Origin: Deferribacteres bacterium
GTDB taxonomy: Bacteria; Chrysiogenota; Deferribacteres; Deferribacterales; Geovibrionaceae
Length of the DNA stretch: 64,000 nucleotides
Reading direction: 5' to 3'
Assembly (NCBI GenBank): GCA_023395255.1
Contig: JAEWZN010000007.1
Location: forward strand, 1-64,000
Positions 32,828 to 40,972 of the stretch are shown here, piece by piece. A program made the translations under genes and the position numbers. Within the stretch, counting starts at the first letter, position 1. The number at the start of each line of letters is the position of its first letter. Under the pieces are notes generated by a model. That model worked only from the letters and a program-made list of their open reading frames with translations. It did no database searches and was not told the DNA's origin.

Positions 32828-33922
32828 CTACTTCTCTTCTTTTTCGTAGTACTCTTCTTCCACTTTCTTCACTGTGCCGCGGTTGCGGATAATGCTCACC
32901 ACGCCGTGAACAGCAAAGAACGCCGTTGCCACGCCCACAAGCTTCAGACCGACGCTTGTCGCGCTGGATTCCACACCGAAGCCCGGAACCTCAGGCAGCC
33001 TTCTGTAGAACGGGCTCATAGTGTCTATGAAGCCGGGTTCGGAGCAGCCCACACAGCCGTGCCCCGCCATAACAGGCCAGCTGAGGCCGTCATTCCAGCG
33101 GAGGGTCGGACAGTTGTGCCATGTCTGCGGGCCTTTGCAGCCCATTTTATACAGACACCAGCCCTGCCTGTGCGCTTCGTCGCCCCATTTTTCCACATAC
33201 TGACCGGCATCGAAGTGGCCTCTTCTCTCACAGTTGTCATGAATGCGTTTGCCGTGGGCGAATTTCGGACGGAGCTGATTGTCAAGCGCGGGCAGAGTGC
33301 CGAAGATGAGGTAATGCACAATGAGGGCGGTGAGGTTGTCGCAGTTCATCGGACAGCCGGGAAGGTTTACAACCGGAACGCCTTTGACGAGATCGGCAAC
33401 GCCTTTCGCCCCTGTGGGGTTAGGGTAAGCGGCGGGTATTCCGCCGAAGCTGGCGCAGTTGCCCACGGCAATAACCATGGCAGCGCCCGCGGCGGCTTTT
33501 TTAAGCTGATTAAGGGCGGTATCGCCCGCAATACAGCAGTAGATTCCGTCATCCTCAACAGGAATGGAACCCTCTACTATAAGAACATATTTGCCTTTAT
33601 TCTTTTCCATTGAGTCATGCTTTGCCTGTTCCGCCTGATGCCCGGCAGCAGCCATAAGCACCTCTGCATAATCAAGGGAGATCACATCAAGCACGAGATC
33701 GGCCGCTTTGGGACGTCCGGAACGGAGCAGTGATTCGGAATCTCCCGAACAGCTCTGAAACTCAAGCCAGATTACGGCCGGACGATTGTCGTCCTCCAGA
33801 GCCTCGGCAACTTTAGGAGCCATAGCAGGCGGAAGAGCCAGCGTAGCGCTCACGGCTGTACAGAATTTCAGAAAGTCCCTTCTGCTGACACCCAGCAGTT
33901 CCAGTTTCTCACGCAGTCCCAT
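32828..33922 (-). CDS. [NiFe] hydrogenase small subunit, Tat-exported and membrane-anchored
   Basis: 364 aa from the ATG at 33922, which has GGAGG 7-8 nt upstream; an upstream in-frame start at 33937 is less likely. The twin-arginine signal SRRDFLKFC is at residues about 13-21. Cluster ligands can be seen: CSGDSES, GNCASFGG, LPGCPMNC, then HDNCERRGH, GWCLYKMGCKGP, HNCPTLRW and GHGCVGC. In the first motif the usual second Cys of CTGCSE is Asp. A hydrophobic segment near the C-terminus (LVGVATAFFAVHGVVSII) anchors it in the membrane, facing the periplasm. No cytochrome b subunit gene is adjacent. Confidence 0.95.
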   Translation of the reverse strand: MGLREKLELLGVSRRDFLKFCTAVSATLALPPAMAPKVAEALEDDNRPAVIWLEFQSCSGDSESLLRSGRPKAADLVLDVISLDYAEVLMAAAGHQAEQAKHDSMEKNKGKYVLIVEGSIPVEDDGIYCCIAGDTALNQLKKAAAGAAMVIAVGNCASFGGIPAAYPNPTGAKGVADLVKGVPVVNLPGCPMNCDNLTALIVHYLIFGTLPALDNQLRPKFAHGKRIHDNCERRGHFDAGQYVEKWGDEAHRQGWCLYKMGCKGPQTWHNCPTLRWNDGLSWPVMAGHGCVGCSEPGFIDTMSPFYRRLPEVPGFGVESSATSVGLKLVGVATAFFAVHGVVSIIRNRGTVKKVEEEYYEKEEK

Positions 33923-33956
33923 GAACAGTACCTCCATTCCGGATAAACTTATCCTG

Positions 33957-33967
33957 TAACACTGTTA
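33957..33967. promoter_or_regulatory. Palindrome TAACANTGTTA, hydrogenase-proximal site
   Basis: TAACACTGTTA is 35 bases upstream of the hydrogenase small-subunit start. It is a perfect palindrome around the central base and matches the site at 34190-34200. The position fits an operator overlapping or near the promoter. Confidence 0.5.
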
Positions 33968-34189
33968 ATTTTAATATATTTTGATATTGCCAGTTTTATA
34001 ATTTTTGCCTAAAACACTTTTCTGATATTTAACAATTAACACTATGCATTATCTTTTCAAACGCACAAAAACAGACTGCGCCGCACAAAGCGCCTGCCTG
34101 AGAAAAATTCCTATACAAACACTATAAAAATGCCCCGTTTACCACGTCTTTACCTTAAGATTATCACCATACGCTCACAAGATCAACTC

Positions 34190-34200
34190 TAACAGTGTTA
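34190..34200. promoter_or_regulatory. Palindrome TAACANTGTTA, distal site
   Basis: TAACAGTGTTA, the reverse complement of the 33957 site, 233 bases away in the same intergenic region. Two such sites could allow cooperative or looping control of the divergent genes. Confidence 0.45.
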
Positions 34201-34361
34201 TAAATTGTTTTTGATCAAGGGCTTATCGTAGCACAGAATAATAAATTCGTGTAACCGCACGTGACATATGTTCATAAATTATTGAGGATAATAATCAATG
34301 TTCCCTTCGGGTTTGAAAATTATTTTTTTTGGACTATATTAATCTCCTGCGGAGAATATTT

Positions 34362-35306
34362 ATGACAAACAGATACATTTTCGGCCCTGTCCCTTCGAGG
34401 AGACTGGGGCGTTCCCTCGGCGTGGATGTTATTCCTTCAAAAATATGCAGTCTGGACTGTGTTTACTGCGAAGTGGGAAAAACCACTGAGCTTTCCTGCG
34501 CGCGGGAGAAATATTTTAAAACTGATGATATTATTGATGAATTTGCCAAAGAATATGCCAAGGTGAAGGGTTCGCTGGATGTGGTGACTGTGACAGGTTC
34601 AGGTGAGCCGACACTCAACAGAAAACTTGCTGAAATAGCCCGCAGGATAAAAGAGATCTCCTCTCACCCGCTGGCGATACTCACCAACAGCACCACAATC
34701 ACCAACCCTGATGTTCAGGCGGCACTGATGCATTTTGACATCATTGTCCCCAGCCTTGATGCCGCCACAGACAGGGCCTTTCAGGCAGTGAACCGTCCGG
34801 CGGCGGAGCTTGATATAAACGAAATAAACTCCGCACTGGCAGATTTCACCCACAGGTTCTGCGGCAGGATATTCCTCGAAGTGCTTTTGGTAAAAGACAT
34901 AAATGACAGCAAAGAGGAAATGGCAGCCATAGCGGAAGTGATCCGTAAATGCAGATATGACATGGTGCAGGTGAACACAGTGTTCCGCCCGCCGGCATAC
35001 TCCGGCACAAAAGGCCTGAGCGAACAGGAGCTTATTGACGCTTTCCTGTTTTTCAAAGACTTCGGAATCAATGTTGAACCTGTGGGCAATTTCGTGAAGG
35101 CTCTGGCAGGAGGGGATGACGCAAACCTGCCGGAAAAAATCGCAGCACTGCTGAGGATGCGCCCCTGCACTGTGAAGGATATTTGCGCGGTCTTCGGAGC
35201 GGAAGAGGTGTCAGCGGTCAAAATTATTGAAAATATGCTTGAGTCAGAACAGATTGAAGAAAAAAAATTTGAAAACGAACGTTTCTACTTCGGCAAAGCA
35301 TTGTAA
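34362..35306 (+). CDS. Radical SAM protein, COG0731 type
   Basis: 314 aa from the ATG at 34362, with GGAG 8 nt upstream. The opening IFGPVPSRRLGRSLGVDV followed by CSLDCVYCEVG (CX3CX2C) is typical of COG0731 Fe-S oxidoreductases, related to but shorter than TYW1. SAM-contact residues are in VTVTGSGEPTLN. The C-terminal about 70 residues (LLRMRPCTVKDICAVF) look like a small winged-helix domain. Biological function is not established for this group. It is divergent from the hydrogenase operon. Confidence 0.82.
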   Translation: MTNRYIFGPVPSRRLGRSLGVDVIPSKICSLDCVYCEVGKTTELSCAREKYFKTDDIIDEFAKEYAKVKGSLDVVTVTGSGEPTLNRKLAEIARRIKEISSHPLAILTNSTTITNPDVQAALMHFDIIVPSLDAATDRAFQAVNRPAAELDINEINSALADFTHRFCGRIFLEVLLVKDINDSKEEMAAIAEVIRKCRYDMVQVNTVFRPPAYSGTKGLSEQELIDAFLFFKDFGINVEPVGNFVKALAGGDDANLPEKIAALLRMRPCTVKDICAVFGAEEVSAVKIIENMLESEQIEEKKFENERFYFGKAL

Positions 35307-35426
35307 CTCTTTGGTATTGATACAGACCTCAGGGAAATCCTTCAAGAACTCACCTGATCCGCAGAGAAAGCATAGGCTTGTATTTTAGAAGTTACAAAGA
35401 ATCGGTTTCTTGGGAAAGAGTCTGAG

Positions 35427-35462
35427 AGAACCCTTCTTTTTCGTTAAAGAAAGGTTCTTTCA
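35427..35462. terminator. Hairpin between convergent genes
   Basis: AGAACC with GGTTCT, extended by CTTCTTT with AAAGAA apart from one mismatch, then TTTC. It lies between the stops of the convergent genes at 35306 and 35493 and may end both transcripts. The T-run is short. Confidence 0.45.
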
Positions 35463-35492
35463 GGATTAAGAAATAAAAAATATATGAGCTTA

Positions 35493-36665
35493 TCAGACTT
35501 CGATAACGCCGAACCTGTGCCCGGTGATGCTTCTTCCGCCGTCAGGGGTTACAACGAAGGTGTTCTCCACACCGACCATTCCAAGCCCCGCTATGCCGCG
35601 CTTGGGTTCCACCGCCAGAACCATATTCTCTTCGAGGGGTTCCTCGAACCCTTCGGCAAGAACAGGGTACTGATCTATATGCAGGCCGATTCCGTGGCCG
35701 AGAAATTTTACCTTCCCCGCACCGAAACCGTTATATTCACTCAGAAATTCCTCACTGACACCTTCCAGATGCTTCCTGAAAATCTCAGAAGGAAGTGCGC
35801 CGGGTTTAAGCATTGCCGCAGCCCTGTTCTGCATATTCACGCAGATTTCATGAAATTCCAGTGCCTTGTCAGGCAGACTTCCCACAGAGTATATACATGT
35901 TTTATCAGTATGATAGCCGCCCACATTGCAGCCTATATCCACAAACACGGGAGAATGCTTTTTCAGCTTTATATGGTGATTGCCGAACAGAGGCACGGCG
36001 GGGTGCAGTCCGCGGATTCCTCCGGGACCGTCGAATGTATTGAAATAGAGGGCGCTTTCGCCGAAGCAGAACAGCCCTAAGTGAAGTTCGCTGCCGAAAC
36101 CGCCTGTCCTTGTCACGGCGTGGTGGCCTCTTCTGAGCATTTCACCCTGCACCATGGCTCCCAGTTCGACCTCGCTCATCCCTTCCTTCAGAACCGAGGG
36201 GATAAACTCTTCCAGAACGCTCCTGTGGATCTCGCCGCTGGCCTCCATAAGCGCAAGCTCAGCAGCGGACTTCACCGCCATAGCCTTTGCGACCGCAAGG
36301 TCTGCCGACTTCACCTTTTCAAAGGTGAAATATTTGCTGAAACGCTCAAAGTGGGCGAGGGGGATTTTCTCGGTGTCGCAGTAGAGGGTTCCGCCGCTTT
36401 GAAGCTTAAGCTCCTTAAAGCTTTTGAAGGGGGTAATCTCAGGAAAAGCCGATTCCTCCACAGCCCGCTCAAAGCTTCTGCGTACATAAAAAACGGCGGC
36501 TCCGTCACGGGGAATGACAAGCACGCCGTTCTGCAGTGTTCCTGTGAAATAGTAGTTGTTTACTCTGTCCATGAGGACTGCTTTTTCCCAGCCCGCATCC
36601 TGCTTAGTGAGGTTAGTTTTAAATTTTTCCAGCCTGTGAGCAAGTTCTTCGGGCGCAAATGTCAT
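35493..36665 (-). CDS. M24 family aminopeptidase (Xaa-Pro type)
   Basis: 390 aa. It has an N-terminal creatinase-like domain (about 1-150) and the pita-bread metallopeptidase domain after it. Metal ligands are visible: VFVDIGCNVGGYHTDKTC (two Asp), GHGIGLHIDQYPV (His), LAVEPKRG (Glu) and MVGVENTFVVT (Glu). It cleaves N-terminal residues, commonly before proline, in the cytoplasm. Its ATG shares one base with the stop of the sigma-factor gene (TGATG), so translation is coupled. Confidence 0.88.
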   Translation of the reverse strand: MTFAPEELAHRLEKFKTNLTKQDAGWEKAVLMDRVNNYYFTGTLQNGVLVIPRDGAAVFYVRRSFERAVEESAFPEITPFKSFKELKLQSGGTLYCDTEKIPLAHFERFSKYFTFEKVKSADLAVAKAMAVKSAAELALMEASGEIHRSVLEEFIPSVLKEGMSEVELGAMVQGEMLRRGHHAVTRTGGFGSELHLGLFCFGESALYFNTFDGPGGIRGLHPAVPLFGNHHIKLKKHSPVFVDIGCNVGGYHTDKTCIYSVGSLPDKALEFHEICVNMQNRAAAMLKPGALPSEIFRKHLEGVSEEFLSEYNGFGAGKVKFLGHGIGLHIDQYPVLAEGFEEPLEENMVLAVEPKRGIAGLGMVGVENTFVVTPDGGRSITGHRFGVIEV

Positions 36666-37624
36666 CAGAGCAGTTCCTCCAGAGATATATTCTTGGTTTT
36701 CAGCAGGTTTCGCAGCTTGCTCAAAACCCGTTTTTCTATCTGGCGCACCCTCTCGCGGGTGATGCCGAGATCGCCGCCGATGGCCTCAAGTGTTTCTGGG
36801 TCATTCCCGCTGAGCCCGTAACGGCGGATTATGATTTCTCTCTCATTGTCGCTTAAGAATGTGAGCCATTTGAATATTGTGTCCTTTTTGCTTTCGGACT
36901 CTATCTTCATGTACGGATCGAGATATTTTTCATCATCAGCTATAAACTCGTGCAGAGTGCTGCTTTCATCACCGCCTACAGGCATATCCAGCGATGTGTC
37001 CTGCTTTATGGCATCAAAAACCTTTTTCAGGGCGGAAAGGGGCATTTTTGCCGCTGTGGAAATTTCAAGGATGGACGGTTCACGCCCGAACTTCTGCTGG
37101 AGATCAGCCTGAACCTTGAGAACCTTGCTTATGTTCTCAGACATATGCACAGGAATACGCACCATGCGGCACTGGTTTATGATGGCTCGCTCAATGGCCT
37201 GACGTATCCACCATGTGGCATAGGTGCTGAACTTGAACCCTTTGGTGTAGTCGAACTTTTCAACAGCCTTAAGAAGGCCGATGTTCCCTTCCTCCACCAG
37301 ATCAACCAGCGTCATGCCGCGGTTTATATATTTCTTCGCGATGGAAACCACAAGGCGCAGGTTGCACTTTATCATCATTTCCTTGGAAGCTCTGTCGGAC
37401 TGCTCGATTCCTTTGGCGAGATCAACCTCTTCCTCTCTGGTGAGAACAGGATAACGGGAGATTTCATTAAGATAGATTTTAAAGACTTCCAGATCCTCTG
37501 AATTGTAATCGGGCTTTATATCCTCGATCTCAACCTCGACCGGAACAGCTTCCTCATCCATGTCAATTTCGACTTCTTCATCGATTTCCGGTTCACTTTT
37601 TTGCAGTATATCATCGTTGATCAT
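36665..37624 (-). CDS. RNA polymerase sigma factor, RpoS/RpoD-like
   Basis: 319 aa from the ATG at 37624, preceded by GGAG. Region 1.2 is at [19 protein letters not shown], region 2 at [20 protein letters not shown] and [20 protein letters not shown], region 3 at [12 protein letters not shown], and region 4.2 at [19 protein letters not shown]. An acidic N-terminal tail ([16 protein letters not shown]) replaces region 1.1. Length, architecture and its place just after pcm resemble the RpoS group, so a stationary-phase or stress role is likely (inference). A start at 37786 would add a hydrophobic stretch foreign to sigma factors. Confidence 0.85.
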   Translation of the reverse strand: MINDDILQKSEPEIDEEVEIDMDEEAVPVEVEIEDIKPDYNSEDLEVFKIYLNEISRYPVLTREEEVDLAKGIEQSDRASKEMMIKCNLRLVVSIAKKYINRGMTLVDLVEEGNIGLLKAVEKFDYTKGFKFSTYATWWIRQAIERAIINQCRMVRIPVHMSENISKVLKVQADLQQKFGREPSILEISTAAKMPLSALKKVFDAIKQDTSLDMPVGGDESSTLHEFIADDEKYLDPYMKIESESKKDTIFKWLTFLSDNEREIIIRRYGLSGNDPETLEAIGGDLGITRERVRQIEKRVLSKLRNLLKTKNISLEELL

Positions 37625-37965
37625 AAACACTCCGTAAAACAATAAATAAAAAATGATCAAAACTGTGCTGCCACGAACTGCGGTAAGGTCATAGAGGAAT
37701 ACACCGTTCGCAATATACAGAAAGTGACAAATCCTGCGGCTGATCCAAACAAAGAGGATGAAAAAAAAAGTTAATTTCATGATCAACTTCGCTTGACAAG
37801 TAATAATTTAACGCAGTTCTATTGAAATGGGAAGGGGAAAATTACCATTTGGATTATTTCGATCCGATTTGACAACTTTAACACATAAGTTTGGTGCACA
37901 AAAGAAATTGACAAGTGTAGAACGATTGACACAGAAATATCTGGCGAATATAAGAAAATACCGTT
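37625..37965. other. Promoter region upstream of the sigma-factor gene
   Basis: 341 bases, AT-rich, without a credible gene. TTGACA occurs four times on the forward strand (37793, 37869, 37908 and 37926), three of them as TTGACAA; on the transcribed strand these read TTGTCA. They may be promoter -35 boxes or iterated binding sites. No fold or terminator for the upstream pcm gene was recognised. Confidence 0.5.
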
Positions 37966-38583
37966 CTATTTTCCGCAGACAAAGTCAACAAAACTGCAGT
38001 CTGCAATTTTGCGCTGGCGGGTTTCCCCGTTTTCCTTAATGATTTCAATAATTGAGCCGCCAAGGGGGATTAACATTATTCCGCCCTCCGCAAGCTGCGA
38101 GGTAAGCTCCGGCGGAAGGTTTTTCGCCTCCGCAGTGGCTATAATCCTGTCATACGGGCCGTTTTCCGCCCAGCCGAGGTTGCCGTCGTCCAGCTTGAAC
38201 TTGATATTCACAATCCGCATTTTGTGAATAATACTCATCGCCCTTCGGTATAGTTCGGGAATACGCTCAACAGTGTAAACTCTCGTGCAGAGCCTGCTGA
38301 GAATAGCAGCCTGAAAGCCTGAGCCGCTGCCTATCTCAAGCACACGGTGGGAGGGTTCAAGCTGCAGCGCTTTTGTCATAAGAGCAACAGTGGAAGGCTT
38401 CGAGATTGTCTGCCCGTAGCCTATGGGGAGCGCATCATCCGCATAGGGGCGGCGGCACATCGCCTCATCTATGAACTTAGCACGGGGAGTGGTAAGAAAC
38501 GCCTCTATGATCCGTTTGTCGTTCCCGCAGGCGGGCGCAACTATATCAGTAATAAAGCTCTGAGGAATGAGATTTCTGTGCAT
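37966..38583 (-). CDS. pcm: Protein-L-isoaspartate O-methyltransferase
   Basis: 205 aa. It methylates isoaspartyl residues in damaged proteins to start repair, using SAM. The family hallmarks are DALPIGYGQTISKPSTVALM near residue 50, the SAM motif VLEIGSGSGFQAAIL near residue 85, and PYDRIIATAEAKNLPPELTS near 145. Its ATG shares one base with the argB stop (TAATG). The pcm to rpoS-like gene order is also known from proteobacteria. Confidence 0.94.
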   Translation of the reverse strand: MHRNLIPQSFITDIVAPACGNDKRIIEAFLTTPRAKFIDEAMCRRPYADDALPIGYGQTISKPSTVALMTKALQLEPSHRVLEIGSGSGFQAAILSRLCTRVYTVERIPELYRRAMSIIHKMRIVNIKFKLDDGNLGWAENGPYDRIIATAEAKNLPPELTSQLAEGGIMLIPLGGSIIEIIKENGETRQRKIADCSFVDFVCGK

Positions 38584-39461
38584 TATTCAACTATCTGCGT
38601 GCCGATGCCGGATGTTGTGAACATTTCAAGCAGCACAGAGTGCTGAACACGCCCGTCAATGATGTGAGCCTTTTTTACACCGCCTCTCACTGCCTCCGCA
38701 GCACAGTCCACCTTGGGAATCATTCCGCCTGTGACCACTTCATCAAGCTTCATTCTGTCCACATCATTAAGGTGAATTGTGGAGATTCGGTTTTTCTCCT
38801 TATCCATAACATACGGCACATCAGTAAGCAGAACCAGTTTCTCGGCCTTAAGTGCTGCTGCTATGCTTCCCGCAACGAGATCCGCATTTATGTTGTACGC
38901 TTCGTAATCATCACCCACACCCACCGGTGCAATAACGGGGATATAGCTGTCAGCAAGCTTTTCCAGCACGCCCACATTAACACTTTTCACTTTACCCACA
39001 TGGCCGAGATCTATTATCTCAGGCGTTCTGATAAAGGTTGGGTCATCCTCAAGGCGGAGCTTCTCCGCACGGACAAGGTTTCCGTCCTTGCCGGAAAGCC
39101 CTATGGCCACACCGCCGTTTTTATTTATAAGCCTTACTATGTCTTTATTGATTTTGCCCGCCAGAACCATCTCCACCACATTCATGGTTTCGGCATCGGT
39201 CACACGCATTCCGGAGACGAACTCGGTCTTTATATTCAGTTTTTTCAGCATGTCGCCTATCTGAGGCCCGCCGCCGTGGACAATCACCGGGCGTATGCCT
39301 ATATACTTCATCAGCACTATGTCATTGGCGAAGCTGAGCTTGAGTTCCTCGTCCACCATGGCGTGCCCGCCGTATTTGATAACTATTGTTTTGCCGTAAA
39401 ACTTCTGAATATAAGGAAGCGCCTCTATGAGCACATCCGCCTTTCTAATGAGTTCTTCCAT
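38583..39461 (-). CDS. argB: N-acetylglutamate kinase
   Basis: 292 aa, the usual size. It phosphorylates N-acetylglutamate in arginine synthesis in the cytoplasm. Motifs: [13 protein letters not shown] near residue 25, [16 protein letters not shown] near residue 57, [13 protein letters not shown] and the C-terminal [18 protein letters not shown]. The gene begins with a clear ATG and is divergent from the S41 protease gene. It is translationally coupled to pcm. Confidence 0.96.
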   Translation of the reverse strand: MEELIRKADVLIEALPYIQKFYGKTIVIKYGGHAMVDEELKLSFANDIVLMKYIGIRPVIVHGGGPQIGDMLKKLNIKTEFVSGMRVTDAETMNVVEMVLAGKINKDIVRLINKNGGVAIGLSGKDGNLVRAEKLRLEDDPTFIRTPEIIDLGHVGKVKSVNVGVLEKLADSYIPVIAPVGVGDDYEAYNINADLVAGSIAAALKAEKLVLLTDVPYVMDKEKNRISTIHLNDVDRMKLDEVVTGGMIPKVDCAAEAVRGGVKKAHIIDGRVQHSVLLEMFTTSGIGTQIVE

Positions 39462-39612
39462 TCTCTTCTCTCCGGGGAAAAAACTGTGCGGGAATCCTCA
39501 TGTATAAACCGAAAACGGAGCAGAATAAAGCAAATTTATGTCTAAACAGGCTGACGCATACTCACAACAGGTATATAATGCCTGTATCCGGACATTACAA
39601 ATGAGGTCTGCC

Positions 39613-40938
39613 ATGAATCTTCGCCGTCTGTTCTCTTATCTTATACTCACTCTATCCATTACCGCATGCGGCGGAAGCAGCGGCGGCGGGGACAGCTCAC
39701 CGCAGTCATCCGATATAACCGCTGTCATCAGAGGCTATCTGCCCGCGGACTGTTCGGTAACTGAACAGAACAGGTTCATATATGACATAATGCGTGATCC
39801 CTATTTCTGGCGGGCGGATGTTCCGGCGCTGAATTATGCTTCGTACCCATCGCCGGAGGCCGTTCTGGAGGCTCTCAGACCGCAGAAGGACATCTATTCT
39901 TATATACGTAGCGCGGCAGATGTGGAAAACAGCAACGCGGAAGTTGCAGTCGGGATAGGTGTCAGGTTTATGTTCATCGGCGGCGGAATCTACCTTTCAC
40001 ATGTTTATGAAGGCTCCCCCGCCTACACAGCGGGGCTCAGACGCGGAAACAGAATAATCAATGTTAACGGCTGGCAGGCGGAGAATATAGCAAGCTCTTC
40101 ACAGCTTTCGGATATTCTGGGTGAAACTGCGGCGGGGGTACAGGTATCTGTCACATACCTTGATGCGGATTCCGTTCAGCACTCTGCGGTAATCACTAAG
40201 ACGCAGTTCCATACACCCTCAATAAATAATGTCTCAGTCTTCGCTGATGCATTGAGCGGAAAAAAGACCGGATACTTCTCATATGATTTCTTCGGTTCCT
40301 CCCTGGGCGAGGTTTTAACCGCTCTCAGCTATCTCCGGTCAGAGAATATTAACTATCTCATAATGGATCTGCGGGCAAACGGCGGCGGCTCGGTCAACAT
40401 GGCGGTTATACTGGCAAGCGCGTTCGCAGGCAGGGAGCACATAGGGAAACGTCTTCTGACCGGGCGTTTCAACCCTTCTTATCCGGATATTGCTTATAAA
40501 ATAATGGACACAGGGCACGACTTTGTTCTGGAAAAAATTGTGTTCATCACCTCCGGCGGAACAGCCTCCGCAAGTGAGATACTGATAAACACCCTTAAAC
40601 CGTACAGAAATGTTTCGATTATCGGCACAACCACATACGGCAAGCCTGTGAGCAGTATGCCGACAAAGTTCTGCGATAAATACTTTTATCCCATCGTGTT
40701 TGAAAACCTGAACTCACTGGGGCAGGGGAGATATTACACAGGAATGCAGCCGGACTGCACTTTTTATGAGGATTACACGGCAATGAAGGAATACGGCGAT
40801 GAAGATGAGCAGCTTCTCGCCGCGGCCATGGATTACACTTTGAACGGTATTTGTCAGCCTTCTGCCCCCTCATCTGCCGAAAGAGCAAAAGCGGAAAAAG
40901 TTCCTTACACTGACCTGCTGACAAACAGAGTGTGGTAA
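39613..40938 (+). CDS. S41 family (CtpA/Tsp-like) protease lipoprotein
   Basis: About 441 aa from the ATG at 39613, with GAGGT just upstream. A lipoprotein signal ends in LSITACGG (lipobox ITAC), so the enzyme is anchored to a membrane outside the cytoplasm. A PDZ-like domain is near residues 115-200 (VYEGSPAYTAGLRRGNRIIN). The peptidase core has MDLRANGGGSVNMAV, the nucleophile Ser in ITSGGTASASEIL, and the general-base Lys region TTYGKPVSS. A Ser/Gly-rich linker follows the lipid site. Substrate unknown. It is a single gene followed by a hairpin. Confidence 0.85.
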   Translation: MNLRRLFSYLILTLSITACGGSSGGGDSSPQSSDITAVIRGYLPADCSVTEQNRFIYDIMRDPYFWRADVPALNYASYPSPEAVLEALRPQKDIYSYIRSAADVENSNAEVAVGIGVRFMFIGGGIYLSHVYEGSPAYTAGLRRGNRIINVNGWQAENIASSSQLSDILGETAAGVQVSVTYLDADSVQHSAVITKTQFHTPSINNVSVFADALSGKKTGYFSYDFFGSSLGEVLTALSYLRSENINYLIMDLRANGGGSVNMAVILASAFAGREHIGKRLLTGRFNPSYPDIAYKIMDTGHDFVLEKIVFITSGGTASASEILINTLKPYRNVSIIGTTTYGKPVSSMPTKFCDKYFYPIVFENLNSLGQGRYYTGMQPDCTFYEDYTAMKEYGDEDEQLLAAAMDYTLNGICQPSAPSSAERAKAEKVPYTDLLTNRVW

Positions 40939-40943
40939 TAAGC

Positions 40944-40966
40944 AAGCCCCCGCATTGCGGAGGCTT
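40944..40966 (+). terminator. Hairpin between convergent genes
   Basis: AAGCC with GGCTT, and inner CCGCA with TGCGG, one mismatch. It sits between the S41 gene stop and the glmS stop. There is no clear T-run on either side, so termination strength is uncertain. Confidence 0.5.
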
Positions 40967-40972
40967 AGCAAC

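Larger units (their letters stand above)
33923..34361. other. Divergent intergenic region with paired palindromes
   Basis: 439 bases between the hydrogenase operon and a divergent radical SAM gene, AT-rich, with no credible ORF. TAACACTGTTA occurs at 33957-33967 and its reverse complement TAACAGTGTTA at 34190-34200, each a perfect palindrome around one central base. TTGATCAA lies at about 34212-34219. These are candidate regulator sites; no known consensus is claimed. Confidence 0.6.

Noticed and set aside
34190..34219. FNR/CRP-type box at TTGATCAA
   Set aside because: The consensus needs a four-base spacer (TTGAT-N4-ATCAA); here the half-sites are fused, so no assignment is made.
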